From Sporosarcina sp. BP05 (lineage in GTDB: Bacteria > Bacillota > Bacilli > Bacillales_A > Planococcaceae): a DNA stretch of 64,000 nucleotides. Position 1 is the first letter of the stretch; every line of letters begins with the position of its first letter. The position numbers and the translations under genes are program-made. Below are positions 25,757-35,099 of the stretch, one piece after another. A model generated the notes under the pieces. It saw only the letters and a program-made list of their open reading frames with translations, did not search any database and was not told the origin of the DNA. The stretch is taken from NCBI RefSeq assembly GCF_014282005.1, contig NZ_JACFTD010000004.1:205377-269376 (forward strand). Reading direction: 5' to 3'.

Positions 25757-26875
25757 TCAATTGAAAGTAAACGGTTCCGTGTTGATTTCCGATTCGATAA
25801 ACGACACATTATAGCCAGCCTTCGCGCAAGCTGCCTGCATATAGTCCGCAACACCTTGAATCATCACCTTCTCAATGTTGTGGCCCGGGTCGATGACAGC
25901 AAGTCCCATCGCTTGCGCATCATGGGCAACATGGTAATACAAATCTCCAGTTACCAGAACATCCGCTCCACTTCGTTTAGCAGCCCCTATATATTTATTA
26001 CCATCTCCGCCCAACACCGCAACTTTTCGAATCTCCTTGTTTGGATCACCGACAAATCGAAGTGCTGGAACATCGAATGCTTTTTTTACAAGTTCCGCAT
26101 ATTGTCCAAGAGTCGTCTTTTCCCGAAGTTTCCCAATACGGCCAAGACCATAGTCGTTTGACTGTTGATCAAGAGCAACTAAATCAAACGCCGGCTCTTC
26201 GTATGGATGGACTTCTAGCATCGCTTTTAGCACCTTACTACGCATAGGTCCCGGTAGAACCACTTCAATTCTCTCCTCTTTGACTTTCTCACCTTTACCA
26301 ACTTCCCCAATAAACGGCTCAGCTCCCTCGACAGGCGTGAAACGTCCGATACCTGATGAGCTAAAACTGCATCCTACGTAATCGCCAATTGCACCAGCAC
26401 CCGCTTTTTGCAGCGCTTGTCTAATTTCATCCGCATGTGTTATAGGGCTGAAGACGACCAATTTATAAAGCAGCTCAGAATAAGTTATCTCAACTATTTC
26501 CGTGTCAACTAAACCAAGTTTTTCAGCAAGCATATCATTTACTCCGCCCGGTGCAACGTCAAGGTTCGTATGTGCTGCATAGACAGCAATATCATTTTTT
26601 ATGCACTTTTCGATCATTCTACCTTGCGGCGTGTCCGTTAATAGACTTTTCAACGGTCTGAAAAGTGGTGGATGGTGCGCAATGATAAGGTTGGCACCTT
26701 TCCGGATTGCCTCATCGATCACTTCTTCGTTGACATCCAATGTAACCAACACATTTTCTACCGTCCGGTTTAATTGCCCGATGTGTAGACCGACTGGATC
26801 GCCATCCATTGCAAAGCGTTTTGGAGACCACTTTTCAAATAGCATAATAATTTCATGACCATTCACTTTTTTCAA
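25757..26875 (-). CDS. yqfO: Nif3-like dinuclear metal-centre protein YqfO
   Basis: 372 residues. The two halves of the Nif3/YbgI fold contain the metal ligands IIAHHPPLFRP and AAHTNLDVAPGG, with the remaining ligands in VTGDLYYHVAHDA and IDPGHNIE. The central insertion (about residues 130-230) resembles the CutA/PII-like domain known in YqfO. It may act as a GTP cyclohydrolase-like hydrolase, which is unproven. The likely TTG start overlaps the trmK stop (TTGA). Confidence 0.85.
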   Translation of the reverse strand: MKKVNGHEIIMLFEKWSPKRFAMDGDPVGLHIGQLNRTVENVLVTLDVNEEVIDEAIRKGANLIIAHHPPLFRPLKSLLTDTPQGRMIEKCIKNDIAVYAAHTNLDVAPGGVNDMLAEKLGLVDTEIVEITYSELLYKLVVFSPITHADEIRQALQKAGAGAIGDYVGCSFSSSGIGRFTPVEGAEPFIGEVGKGEKVKEERIEVVLPGPMRSKVLKAMLEVHPYEEPAFDLVALDQQSNDYGLGRIGKLREKTTLGQYAELVKKAFDVPALRFVGDPNKEIRKVAVLGGDGNKYIGAAKRSGADVLVTGDLYYHVAHDAQAMGLAVIDPGHNIEKVMIQGVADYMQAACAKAGYNVSFIESEINTEPFTFN

Positions 26876-27570
26876 GTCGCCAACACCTTTCCAATTAATT
26901 CAATATGACGTGTCAACTGTACTTTTTTCGTTTTTATTGCAGCAGTTTCAGTTGTTTTTGTCAGGGAATCAAGTACACGTTTCCATTCCAACAATTCGCT
27001 TTCCCACTTCTCAATGAATACATCGGTTTTTGATGTTAGCAAGAAAGGACCCGCCATCAATTCTAATTCACCATACGTTGCCTGCCCTTTTTCCATCACG
27101 ATAATTTCATATATTTTGCCGTCTTCTTTCAAAATGTGTTCATTTATTATTTTCCACCCGTTAGAAACAGCCCATTCACGAATTGCTCTTGAATAGATAT
27201 TCGGTTGTGTAATGATTCGCTTCACTTGAGAAAGACGGTCTTTGCCGCTTTCCAAAATAGTGGCGATAAGCGGTCCGCCCATCCCTGCGATCGTTACCGT
27301 ATCGACAGCATCATTCTCTTCAATTGCGAATAAACCATCTGCCAATCGCACCGTAATTGCCTCCGAAAAACCCTCACGACGCACATTTTTAACCGCAGAT
27401 TCAAATGGCCCTCTGGCTACTTCTCCCGCGACTGCCTTCTTCACTTTATTTGTATGGAGGAGGAAACATGGCAAATAAGCATGGTCACTGCCGATATCTG
27501 CAACAACTGCACCTTCGTCAACAAATGAAGCAACTGCCTTCAATCTGTTTGATAATCGTTCTGAGTTCAA
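26872..27570 (-). CDS. trmK: tRNA (adenine22-N1)-methyltransferase
   Basis: 232-residue SAM-dependent enzyme that methylates A22 of tRNAs. The class I methyltransferase motif I reads VVADIGSDHAYLP; other signatures are VTIAGMGGPLIATIL and RIITQPN. The most likely start is a TTG at 27570 with AAAGGCGG upstream, which gives the usual N-terminus (NSERLSNRLKAVASFV); a longer frame to 27624 begins with an unsupported GTG. It is coupled to yqfO by a four-base overlap, as in B. subtilis. Confidence 0.87.
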   Translation of the reverse strand: MNSERLSNRLKAVASFVDEGAVVADIGSDHAYLPCFLLHTNKVKKAVAGEVARGPFESAVKNVRREGFSEAITVRLADGLFAIEENDAVDTVTIAGMGGPLIATILESGKDRLSQVKRIITQPNIYSRAIREWAVSNGWKIINEHILKEDGKIYEIIVMEKGQATYGELELMAGPFLLTSKTDVFIEKWESELLEWKRVLDSLTKTTETAAIKTKKVQLTRHIELIGKVLAT

Positions 27571-27624
27571 ATAATCGCCGCCTTTCAATACGTTAATTGT
27601 AGTAGATTTCGTCGCATTTTGCAC

Positions 27625-27810
27625 TTTGTACTAAGAACAAAAGCGCAGGGCGCCGTTTAGACCCGACAAGCGCTGGAGGGCTTGAAGATAAAGGTGCACT
27701 TTGCCTTATCAGCAAGACAGCAGCGACTCGAGGGGCTGGTGCCCGGAGTCTAGACGAGAAATCTCTTAGTGGAAAACTTATAAATAGTACATGACTTTAT
27801 AATCTCCCAG
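27625..27810 (+). repeat. Dispersed intergenic element, copy A
   Basis: About 175 bases, from ACAAAAGCGCA (27637) to TTTATAATCTCC (about 27808), sharing ordered blocks with 41211-41386: ACAAAAGCGCA, GCGCC...GTTTAGA, CGACA, GGAGTCTAGACG, AAATCTCTTAGTGG and AGTAC...TTTATAAT. GC-richer than its surroundings, non-coding and full of short inverted repeats, including GATAA...TTATC at 27686. The rest of the gap to cccA contains no gene. Confidence 0.75.
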
Positions 27811-27875
27811 GAAATAGAAAAAGCCATCAGTCCACAGAAATGCTCTGCTAACCGACAGCTCTTCCTAATTAAGGA

Positions 27876-28241
27876 TTATTTAAGTGATAAAATATAATCT
27901 GCCATAGCGTCAAGCTCGGCATCATCTGTAATGCCCATAGGTGGCATTGCGCCTTTACCGTCTTTTATAACGCTTTTAATTTCGTCCTTAGATAGAGCAG
28001 TCCCAACTAATGCTGGTCCCATTCCGCCTGTAAGATCTCCACCATGACAGCCTATACATTTCCCTTGAGCAACTGCTTCAGCATCAAATTCCGCAGAACT
28101 TGGAGCTTCTTCAGTTTTCCCCTCTTCGCCTTGTCCAGCGATTTCATTTTTCTGTTCAAGTCCATAAAGAGACATGAAGAAAATAAGACCGATTCCAAGC
28201 GCAAAAATAAGGATATAAGGAACTATTGGATTTTTACCCAT
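27876..28241 (-). CDS. cccA: Membrane-anchored c-type cytochrome (c550)
   Basis: 121-residue electron carrier on the outer membrane face. An N-terminal anchor helix (IVPYILIFALGIGLIFFMSL) is followed by an acidic linker and one haem c domain: attachment motif CIGCH and the distal methionine in GAMPPMG. Length and layout match B. subtilis cytochrome c550. It probably passes electrons to a terminal oxidase. GGAGGG lies upstream of the start. A perfect 13-base inverted repeat lies in its upstream region. Confidence 0.9.
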   Translation of the reverse strand: MGKNPIVPYILIFALGIGLIFFMSLYGLEQKNEIAGQGEEGKTEEAPSSAEFDAEAVAQGKCIGCHGGDLTGGMGPALVGTALSKDEIKSVIKDGKGAMPPMGITDDAELDAMADYILSLK

Positions 28242-28276
28242 TGAATTACCCTCCTTTATCAGGATCTATTCTGTAA

Positions 28277-28312
28277 TGAATACAGTACACAACTATTATT
28301 GTACTGTATTCA
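28277..28312. promoter_or_regulatory. Perfect inverted repeat upstream of cccA
   Basis: TGAATACAGTACA (28277-28289) and its exact complement TGTACTGTATTCA (28300-28312) around a ten-base AT-rich spacer, 36 bases before the cccA start. There is no adjacent T-run, so it looks more like an operator than a terminator. Confidence 0.5.
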
Positions 28313-28413
28313 ATAGGAAACTGAAAGAGTTATCGATGATTTTTTCGGTGTTTGTGACAATTTCGACAAACATTTTATTGTTATCAAGTTGCAGGCACCT
28401 TCCGCTTGTATTG

Positions 28414-29556
28414 TTAGCAGCCGATTAATCTGGCAATGACCATTCTTTGAACTTCTGAAGTACCTTCACCAATTTCAAGAAGCTTAGCATCCCGCATATA
28501 GCGTTCTACTTCATATTCTTTCATATAGCCATAACCGCCATGAATCTGAATTGCTTCACTTGCTACTTCCATAGCAATTTCCGATGCATATAGTTTACAC
28601 ATGGAAGCTTCTTTCGAGAATGGACGCCCTTGATCTTTCAGCCACGCTGCTTTATGGACCATAGTACGTGCCAGCTCAATTTTCATTGCCATATCTGCCA
28701 GCTTAAATTGTGTTATTTGGAATTCAGAAAGCGTTTTACCGAATTGCTTACGTTCTTTAGAGTAGCGGAGTGCCCGGTCAAATGCCGCCTGGGCGATCCC
28801 TACTGCCATAGCACCGATTCCGATACGTCCACCGTCTAACGTGACGAGGAACTGCCGGAAACCGTTACCTTGAGTTCCTAGCAGGTTCTCTTTTGGTACG
28901 CGGACGTTGTCAAGCACGAGTTCTGTCGTATTAGAAGCATTAAGGCCCATTTTTTCATAGTTGTCCATAACCGTGAAGCCTTCTGCATTAGTCGGTACGA
29001 TAATTGCACTGATTTCTTTCTTCCCGCCTTCATTCCCCGTGATAGCGGTAATTGCAAGGTGCTTGGCGTAGCTCGCATTCGTTATAAACACTTTAGAACC
29101 GCTGATGACATAATCGTCACCGTCTTCTTTTGCTGTCGTTTGCGTCCCACCCGCATCCGAGCCCGCATTCGATTCTGTCAATCCAAATGCGCCAAATGAT
29201 TCCCCTGTACAAATAGGCGTCAAATACGTATGTTTCTGTTCTTCAGTACCAAATAGGTTAAGCGGTGCTCCACCCAATGAAATATGCGCAGAATATGTAA
29301 TTCCCGTTGACGCACATGCACGGCTCAGTTCTTCCGTAACAATTGCAAAACTTATTGTGTCGGCTCCTCCGCCCCCATATTCCTCGGAAAACGGTAAACC
29401 CATCATTCCCATTTCGGAGAGCTGTTTAAACACCTCTACTGGAAATTTTTTTGTCCGGTCGCGCTCGATTGCACCTGGTGCAACAACTTCATCCGCGAAT
29501 TCCCGAATCATTTTTTTAATCATCTGCTGTTCTTCTGTCAAATCGAAATTCAACAT
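28414..29556 (-). CDS. Acyl-CoA dehydrogenase
   Basis: 380-residue flavoenzyme that oxidises acyl-CoA to trans-2-enoyl-CoA. Signature 1 (FGLTESNAGSDAGG) and signature 2 (QIHGGYGYMKEY) are present, and the catalytic Glu lies in LEIGEGTSEVQ, the position used by short- and medium-chain enzymes. It resembles the butyryl-CoA dehydrogenase-like AcdA group of Bacillus; the chain-length preference cannot be read. The ATG at 29556 has AAAGGGG six bases upstream. No partner electron-transfer flavoprotein genes are nearby. Confidence 0.9.
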   Translation of the reverse strand: MLNFDLTEEQQMIKKMIREFADEVVAPGAIERDRTKKFPVEVFKQLSEMGMMGLPFSEEYGGGGADTISFAIVTEELSRACASTGITYSAHISLGGAPLNLFGTEEQKHTYLTPICTGESFGAFGLTESNAGSDAGGTQTTAKEDGDDYVISGSKVFITNASYAKHLAITAITGNEGGKKEISAIIVPTNAEGFTVMDNYEKMGLNASNTTELVLDNVRVPKENLLGTQGNGFRQFLVTLDGGRIGIGAMAVGIAQAAFDRALRYSKERKQFGKTLSEFQITQFKLADMAMKIELARTMVHKAAWLKDQGRPFSKEASMCKLYASEIAMEVASEAIQIHGGYGYMKEYEVERYMRDAKLLEIGEGTSEVQRMVIARLIGC

Positions 29557-29645
29557 CTTCATCCCCTTTGTTGTGAACGCTTACAATTTCAATTATAACG
29601 AATTGTCTATCGTTTTCACAACTATTATTAAAAGAATAGGAGTAT

Positions 29646-30197
29646 TCAGAACGAGACAAGCAAGAATACAATGATTAATAGTAGGCCAGCTGCTCCAGAG
29701 ATTGTGAAATACTGCAATTTAAGCATACGTCCCGCAAATAACCAGAGTACACAGTTCAATATAAGTAATCCGATTAGTAACATCGTATACCCTTCGAAAA
29801 AGACAACCCATAGCTTCAAAGACATTAACAGCAACATCAAGGAGGCTAGTATGTATAAAACAGGTGCGATTCCCATTTGAATTGTTGATTTACGCATCGT
29901 CAACAAGAGAAATGAGAACGAAACAACAGCCGTCAAAGCAAGAGTCCATCCTGGGTATTCGATAAACACAAACATGCCTCCACCAACGATTATTGCTAGT
30001 ATGGACAGCATAGCAATGGCCCGATTCAATTTCTTTTTTTCCTTGACAAAAATGGCTTCGGTGGCGTTCACTTCCTTCACATCCTGCCCCTGAGCATAGA
30101 GAGTGATTAGGAAATCACAGTAATGTTCCGGCAACAGCTTGTTCTGCTTCCAATATTTTATTTCCGAAATAATCATTCGTTTACGCTGTGGATTCAT
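29646..30197 (-). CDS. Uncharacterised multi-pass membrane protein
   Basis: 183 residues. The first 55 residues are soluble and basic (KRMIISEIKYWKQNKLLPEH, then YCDFLITLYAQG), followed by about five transmembrane helices from residue 58 to the end. The N-terminal 'wkqnkLLPehycdfL' pattern resembles the cytoplasmic start of DUF2157-type and other Bacillales membrane proteins. I do not recognise the family further. It is monocistronic, lying between acyl-CoA dehydrogenase and the sigA terminator on the same strand. Confidence 0.65.
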   Translation of the reverse strand: MNPQRKRMIISEIKYWKQNKLLPEHYCDFLITLYAQGQDVKEVNATEAIFVKEKKKLNRAIAMLSILAIIVGGGMFVFIEYPGWTLALTAVVSFSFLLLTMRKSTIQMGIAPVLYILASLMLLLMSLKLWVVFFEGYTMLLIGLLILNCVLWLFAGRMLKLQYFTISGAAGLLLIIVFLLVSF

Positions 30198-30269
30198 AGT
30201 ATAAATCGCTCCTTGAAAAGTGTAAGGGAATCGGGGAACACCAATTAGCCGTTCTATTTCTTAACAGTG

Positions 30270-30308
30270 AAAAAAGCATCGGCACAAATTATGCCGATGC
30301 CTTTTTTT
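30270..30308. terminator. Terminator after sigA
   Basis: GCATCGGCA (30276-30284) pairs with TGCCGATGC (30292-30300), with T-runs on both sides; it ends the dnaG-sigA operon. Confidence 0.9.
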
Positions 30309-31425
30309 ATTCAAGAAAATCTTTTAGTCGTTTACTTCTTGATGGATGACGCAGTTTGCGTAATGCTTTCGCCTCGATTTGACGAATTCGTTCACGGGTA
30401 ACGCCAAACACTTTACCTACTTCTTCAAGTGTTCTTGTACGGCCATCATCAAGACCAAAACGTAGACGAAGTACGTTTTCTTCTCTATCTGTCAACGTAT
30501 CAAGGACATCTTCCAATTGTTCTTTCAATAACTCATATGCCGCATGATCAGACGGTGATTGGGCCTCTGAGTCTTCTATGAAGTCACCAAGGTGAGAATC
30601 ATCTTCTTCCCCAATCGGCGTTTCAAGTGATACAGGTTCTTGTGCAATTTTAAGAATTTCACGTACTTTCTCGGCAGTTAGATCCATTTCTTCACCAATT
30701 TCTTCAGGGGATGGTTCACGTCCAAGATCCTGTAGTAATTGACGCTGAACACGAATCAATTTATTGATGGTTTCAACCATATGAACCGGAATCCGGATTG
30801 TACGGGCTTGGTCCGCGATTGCACGGGTGATTGCCTGGCGTATCCACCACGTTGCATACGTACTGAACTTGAAGCCTTTCGTATGATCGAATTTCTCAAC
30901 TGCTTTAATAAGCCCCATGTTCCCTTCCTGAATTAAGTCGAGGAACAGCATGCCACGTCCAACATACCGTTTTGCAATACTTACGACTAGGCGCAAGTTG
31001 GCTTCTGCAAGCCGCTTTTTCGCCTCTTCATCTCCATCCAAAATGCGAATTGCAAGTTCAACTTCCTCCGCACCTGTCAGTAAATCAACACGCCCAATTT
31101 CTTTCAAGTACATTCTTACAGGATCGTTGATTTTAACACCTGGCGGGACACTGAGGTCATTTAAATCGAACTTTTCTTCCGCCACTACTTTACTTTCATC
31201 GCCGGCCTCTTCATCGGCTTTTCGGTCCATTTCAATTCCTTGTACTTCAATCAAATCAAGGAATTCTTCGAACTGTTCAGGTTCCATTTCAAAAACAGAT
31301 AACTTTTCAGTTACCTCATCGAGCGTAAGTTCACCTGTTTTCTTTCCGGCCTCCAACAGGTTTGCCTTCACTTCTTCAACAGTCATTTCAATCTCCATAT
31401 CTTCTGCTTGCTCTTTTTTACTCAT
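30307..31425 (-). CDS. rpoD: Housekeeping RNA polymerase sigma factor SigA
   Basis: 372-residue principal sigma factor (sigma-43/SigA). Region 2 contains [17 protein letters not shown] with the aromatic melting residues; region 3 contains [15 protein letters not shown]; region 4.2 holds the helix-turn-helix [20 protein letters not shown]. The N-terminal region 1.1 is acidic. The ATG at 31425 with AGGAGG upstream gives the length known in Bacillus. It follows dnaG by 34 bases in the conserved primase/sigma operon. Confidence 0.96.
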   Translation of the reverse strand: MSKKEQAEDMEIEMTVEEVKANLLEAGKKTGELTLDEVTEKLSVFEMEPEQFEEFLDLIEVQGIEMDRKADEEAGDESKVVAEEKFDLNDLSVPPGVKINDPVRMYLKEIGRVDLLTGAEEVELAIRILDGDEEAKKRLAEANLRLVVSIAKRYVGRGMLFLDLIQEGNMGLIKAVEKFDHTKGFKFSTYATWWIRQAITRAIADQARTIRIPVHMVETINKLIRVQRQLLQDLGREPSPEEIGEEMDLTAEKVREILKIAQEPVSLETPIGEEDDSHLGDFIEDSEAQSPSDHAAYELLKEQLEDVLDTLTDREENVLRLRFGLDDGRTRTLEEVGKVFGVTRERIRQIEAKALRKLRHPSRSKRLKDFLE

Positions 31426-31459
31426 CTTACCCGTTCCTCCTAAGTACACCGGAAAACGA

Positions 31460-33274
31460 CTACAACGTCGTCAATGATTTCCGGAGCTGTATAATTTCCC
31501 TGGCCAGCTCCAGCGCCCGGGTATGATCATTTATTTTTTCTGCTTCTTTCGATTCATGAATCTTTGCATGGATTGTCAAACTTACTTTATATTTTTCAAG
31601 GTGACTGATACAATCAGCAATTTCTTCCGCTGCGTGTTCGGGATCTCTTTCCACCATTGCAGATTCTAAGACGATTTTCCTAAGGTCTCGGTCTTCCAAC
31701 GATTCCGCAAACCTGTGGAAATCAGGTATTCCATGTTGTTCATAAAACCCGGCGAGCCGAATGAAGATGGCAACATAGTCTTCTCGAACAAATAAGTTTT
31801 GCTTGTCCAATCGTATCCGATCAAACAATTCCCCATCACTTAGCAGGTGGAAGAGCAACAATCGCTCTGCACGCTCTGTACCCGTCTTCTTTCTGATTGA
31901 AACTGTAGGTTGGGGACGCATAGTTTCCCCATACTTCGGTTCTGCTTTTGCTTTCTTCGCTTGATGTCCGGCCATTTTTATAAACTGCTGATTAATGGCT
32001 TCGATTGACACACCCGTCACGGTTGAAAGCTGCCGAAAATAAAGATCTCGTTCTACTGGCGATGTACGCTTCGCTAATTCTTCCAATACTTCATGGATAT
32101 ATTGCAGCACATCATTTTCATAAGATAGGTTCTTTGATCGCTTTGCATATGCCATTATGAATGACATGAATGAATGGGGATTACCGATAACCTTTTCCCG
32201 AAATGCATCACCGCCATACTCTGTGATGTAGTCGTCCGGGTCCATTTTCCCAGGTAACAGCGCAATTTTAACATCCAACCCTTTTTGAGTGGCCATGTCT
32301 GCGAATCGTTTTGCCGCTTCCCATCCAGCATCATCTCCGTCACAGCAAATGATAAGCTCTTTAGCAATTCTTTTTAATTTCAGCAGATGACTATCTGATA
32401 AAGATGTGCCCATTACTGCAACACTATTCGTCACACCTGCACGATCAGCTGATATCGTGTCCATGAATCCTTCAAACAGTATTACTTTACCCGTTTTCCG
32501 GACGTTAAGACGTGCATTGTGAAAATTGTACAGAATATGACTTTTTTCGAATATCGGAGTTTCGGGACTATTTAGGTATTTGGCTTCCTGTTTTGAACCG
32601 GAAAGTACTCGTCCAGAGAATGCTACAACATTTCCATTACCGTCATGAAGCGGAAACATGATACGTGCTCGAAATCTGTCAAAATAGCCTGTTCCATCGT
32701 CTTTCATGATACAAAGCCCAGCACGTTCCATGTCCTTCATATCGAAACTCTTTCGCTTTAGGAGACTAGATAGCGCTTCATTATCATTTAGCGACCACCC
32801 GATTCCATATTTTTCGATACTCTCCCTCGTAAACCCTCTTTTTTCAAGATATTCGAGTGCCTCTTCACCTTCTATAGTGTTCAAGAGTAGATGACTATAA
32901 AAGTTTGCAGCAAGAGCATGCGCTTCAATCATAGATTTAAATTCATTGTGCGGCTTTGCTCCGGCCCCTTCACTCACCGCAGTATCGATTTCAATACCCG
33001 TTCGTTCAGCAAGCTTTACAACAGCTTCGGTAAAGGGGCTATTTTCAATATCCATAATAAAAGTAATCGCATTTCCACTAGCACCGCATCCGAAACAATG
33101 AAAGAGTTGTTTGTCTTCTGTTACGGAGAAAGAAGGTGAGCTCTCATCGTGAAATGGGCAAAGCCCGAACCAGTTCTTCCCTCTTTTTGTTAGTTGCACA
33201 TATTCTCCAATTAGATCTACAATATCAGTCTTTGATCGGACGGCTTCTATAGTCTCTTCTGGTATTCTCGTCAT
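31460..33274 (-). CDS. dnaG: DNA primase
   Basis: 604-residue primase that synthesises RNA primers for replication. Domains: N-terminal CHC2 zinc ribbon (CPFHDE ... FHCFGCG), catalytic core with the TOPRIM acidic residues (FEGFMD and CCDGDDAG), and a C-terminal helicase-interaction domain (from about residue 440). Of two in-frame starts I chose the ATG at 33274, preceded by GGTGATAGG. Upstream gene of the sigA operon. A TATAAT on the minus strand at 33352-33357 may be its -10 element. Confidence 0.95.
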   Translation of the reverse strand: MTRIPEETIEAVRSKTDIVDLIGEYVQLTKRGKNWFGLCPFHDESSPSFSVTEDKQLFHCFGCGASGNAITFIMDIENSPFTEAVVKLAERTGIEIDTAVSEGAGAKPHNEFKSMIEAHALAANFYSHLLLNTIEGEEALEYLEKRGFTRESIEKYGIGWSLNDNEALSSLLKRKSFDMKDMERAGLCIMKDDGTGYFDRFRARIMFPLHDGNGNVVAFSGRVLSGSKQEAKYLNSPETPIFEKSHILYNFHNARLNVRKTGKVILFEGFMDTISADRAGVTNSVAVMGTSLSDSHLLKLKRIAKELIICCDGDDAGWEAAKRFADMATQKGLDVKIALLPGKMDPDDYITEYGGDAFREKVIGNPHSFMSFIMAYAKRSKNLSYENDVLQYIHEVLEELAKRTSPVERDLYFRQLSTVTGVSIEAINQQFIKMAGHQAKKAKAEPKYGETMRPQPTVSIRKKTGTERAERLLLFHLLSDGELFDRIRLDKQNLFVREDYVAIFIRLAGFYEQHGIPDFHRFAESLEDRDLRKIVLESAMVERDPEHAAEEIADCISHLEKYKVSLTIHAKIHESKEAEKINDHTRALELAREIIQLRKSLTTL

Positions 33275-33444
33275 CCTATCACCAACCACTCTATCTAGAT
33301 TGAATTCGAGATAGTATTCAAAAATCCTTCATTTTCGACAAAATATTTTCGATTATACTCGGAATCTTTCATACTACACTAATAGGAAAGCTTTATCTCT
33401 ATATAAACCTCATATTACACAAAAACTTTTTCTTCATCCGCAAA

Positions 33445-33479
33445 AGAAGAACCAACCCGTATTAGCGGTCGGTCCTTCT
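33445..33479 (-). terminator. Candidate terminator of yqfL
   Basis: On the minus strand a 12-pair stem (33468-33479 with 33445-33456) with two G-U pairs, followed by a T-rich stretch. The pairing is good only on that strand, which suits yqfL. Confidence 0.6.
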
Positions 33480-33544
33480 GCATCACCGTGTCCTGGTTTT
33501 AAATACCCGTACAACCCAGGAATAACAGTATCCTCACTTCTCGA

Positions 33545-34360
33545 CTACGAATTACGATTCGTCATTTCACTTAATATAACATTTGCCGTTTCCTCTACAG
33601 CCCGGTTTGTAACATCAATAACATTGCAACCGATTTTCGAGACGACATTATTAAAATGCGTAATTTCGGCTTCAATCCGTTCAACTCGCGCATAATTCGC
33701 ATCATCTTTTAAACCAAGTGCGATGAGACGTTCCCTGCGAATAAAGTTTAGTTTTTCCGGTGAGATAACAAGTCCGTAACATTTAGCTGGGTCAATCATA
33801 TACAGTTCTTCTGGCGGCTCTACTTCAGGCACTAGTGGAACATTCGCCACTTTGTAGCGTTTATGGGCAAGGTATTGCGACAAGGGCGTTTTCGATGTTC
33901 TTGAAACGCCTACTAGAACAATATCTGCTCTCAAAATACCCCGCGGATCCCTACCATCGTCATATTTAACGGCGAATTCAATTGCTTCAATTTTTTTGTA
34001 ATAATCTTCATCAAGTTTCCGCACAAGTCCGGGTTCTTCCAATGGCTTTTCACCAAGTTCCATACCAATCCGTTCAATAATAGGACTAAGAAGATCGATG
34101 CACTGAATTTCTTTCGTTCGACATTCGTGTTGTAGTTTTTGACACATTACGCTTTTCACAAGCGTATAGATAATGATTGCATTTTGCTGTTTCGCTAAAT
34201 AGACAATTTCATCAAGTTGCGATTCGTCTTCTACATGTGAAAACCTTTTAATCAATACGGTTTCTAGCCCTTGTCTGAATTGACTTGCTGCTGCTTTTGC
34301 AACAAGGTCGGCTGTTTCTCCGACTGAGTCAGAAACAATGAACAAAGTTAACTTCCTCAT
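33545..34360 (-). CDS. yqfL: Pyruvate, phosphate dikinase regulatory protein family (YqfL)
   Basis: 271 residues of the DUF299/PSRP family: bifunctional ADP-dependent kinase and Pi-dependent phosphorylase that switches PPDK or PEP synthase. The P-loop-like GVSRTSKTPLS and the N-terminal FIVSDSVGETAD are diagnostic. GAGGGGG before the ATG at 34360 fixes the start. It overlaps the end of ccpN on the same strand, and in B. subtilis CcpN and YqfL work together in gluconeogenic control. No PPDK gene occurs in the window. Confidence 0.9.
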   Translation of the reverse strand: MRKLTLFIVSDSVGETADLVAKAAASQFRQGLETVLIKRFSHVEDESQLDEIVYLAKQQNAIIIYTLVKSVMCQKLQHECRTKEIQCIDLLSPIIERIGMELGEKPLEEPGLVRKLDEDYYKKIEAIEFAVKYDDGRDPRGILRADIVLVGVSRTSKTPLSQYLAHKRYKVANVPLVPEVEPPEELYMIDPAKCYGLVISPEKLNFIRRERLIALGLKDDANYARVERIEAEITHFNNVVSKIGCNVIDVTNRAVEETANVILSEMTNRNS

Positions 34361-34370
34361 AGTATCCCCC

Positions 34371-35000
34371 TCATAATTCGTGATCATCCGCAAGTGATAG
34401 GAAGGCTGCGGTAATATTAGTTTTGGTCACTCTTCCAACAACTTCAAGTCCCACTCCATTGTCAATGACAACTGGTAGCGAATCGATTTGTTGGTCTATC
34501 ATTTTTTTCGCTGCATGAAGAAGCGTGTCTTGCTTTTCACAATACGTAATATTTGGCATTCTCGTCATAATCACATGGACCGGAATTTTTTCCAATTCAT
34601 TGTTCCCAAGACTTGTCCTTAGTAGGTCTTTTCTTGAAAGGACTCCAGTAAGAAATGAAGATTGATCAACTACGAATAATGTCCCTACGTCTTCCAAGAA
34701 CATCTGACAAATTGCATCATATACCGAAATATTTTCTTCCACAACAACCGGAATCGACTGGAAGTCACGTACTCTCATGCCGGTCATACTGTCAGCAACC
34801 GATTGGGCAGGTCTTTTTCCCGAATAAAAATAGCCTACTCGAGGTCTTGCATCCAAAAAGCCAGCCATAGTTAAAATAGCTAAGTCAGGACGGATTGTAG
34901 CCCTCGCTAGCTTAAGCCGCTCCGCGATCTGTTCGCCAGTGATTGGGCCATCTGCTTTAACGATTTCAAAGATCTCCGTCTGACGCTTATTCAGTTCCAT
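34371..35000 (-). CDS. ccpN: CcpN-type transcriptional repressor (HTH plus two CBS domains)
   Basis: 209 residues. An N-terminal winged helix (ITGEQIAERLKLARATIRPD) is followed by two CBS domains (about 78-135 and 145-205), which sense adenine nucleotides in the family. In B. subtilis CcpN represses gapB and pckA under glycolytic conditions. The start at 35000 has GGGCGGTG upstream. It is divergent from the glyQS T-box with overlapping -35 boxes. Confidence 0.9.
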   Translation of the reverse strand: MELNKRQTEIFEIVKADGPITGEQIAERLKLARATIRPDLAILTMAGFLDARPRVGYFYSGKRPAQSVADSMTGMRVRDFQSIPVVVEENISVYDAICQMFLEDVGTLFVVDQSSFLTGVLSRKDLLRTSLGNNELEKIPVHVIMTRMPNITYCEKQDTLLHAAKKMIDQQIDSLPVVIDNGVGLEVVGRVTKTNITAAFLSLADDHEL

Positions 35001-35041
35001 ATATGTCACCGCCCTAAGCGTTCAATTGTTTATCCTTGATT

Positions 35042-35071
35042 ATTATATACGAAGACGCGCGCTATTGCGAA
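35042..35071 (-). promoter_or_regulatory. Promoter of ccpN-yqfL
   Basis: On the minus strand TTCGCA (35066-35071), 18-base spacer, perfect TATAAT (35042-35047). Its -35 box overlaps the -35 of the divergent glyQS promoter. Confidence 0.65.
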
Positions 35072-35093
35072 GAAAGCGGAACCATGCTAAACT
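35065..35093 (+). promoter_or_regulatory. Promoter of the glyQS T-box transcript
   Basis: TTGCGA (35065-35070), 17-base spacer, TAAACT (35088-35093). It overlaps the opposed ccpN promoter at the -35 region. Confidence 0.65.
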
Positions 35094-35099
35094 AAGGGA

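Noticed and set aside
28350..28375. TGTTTGT/ACAAACA inverted repeat with an Fnr/Crp-like centre
   Set aside because: Agreement with the Fnr/Crp consensus is only partial and it lies nearer the end of the acyl-CoA dehydrogenase gene than any promoter.
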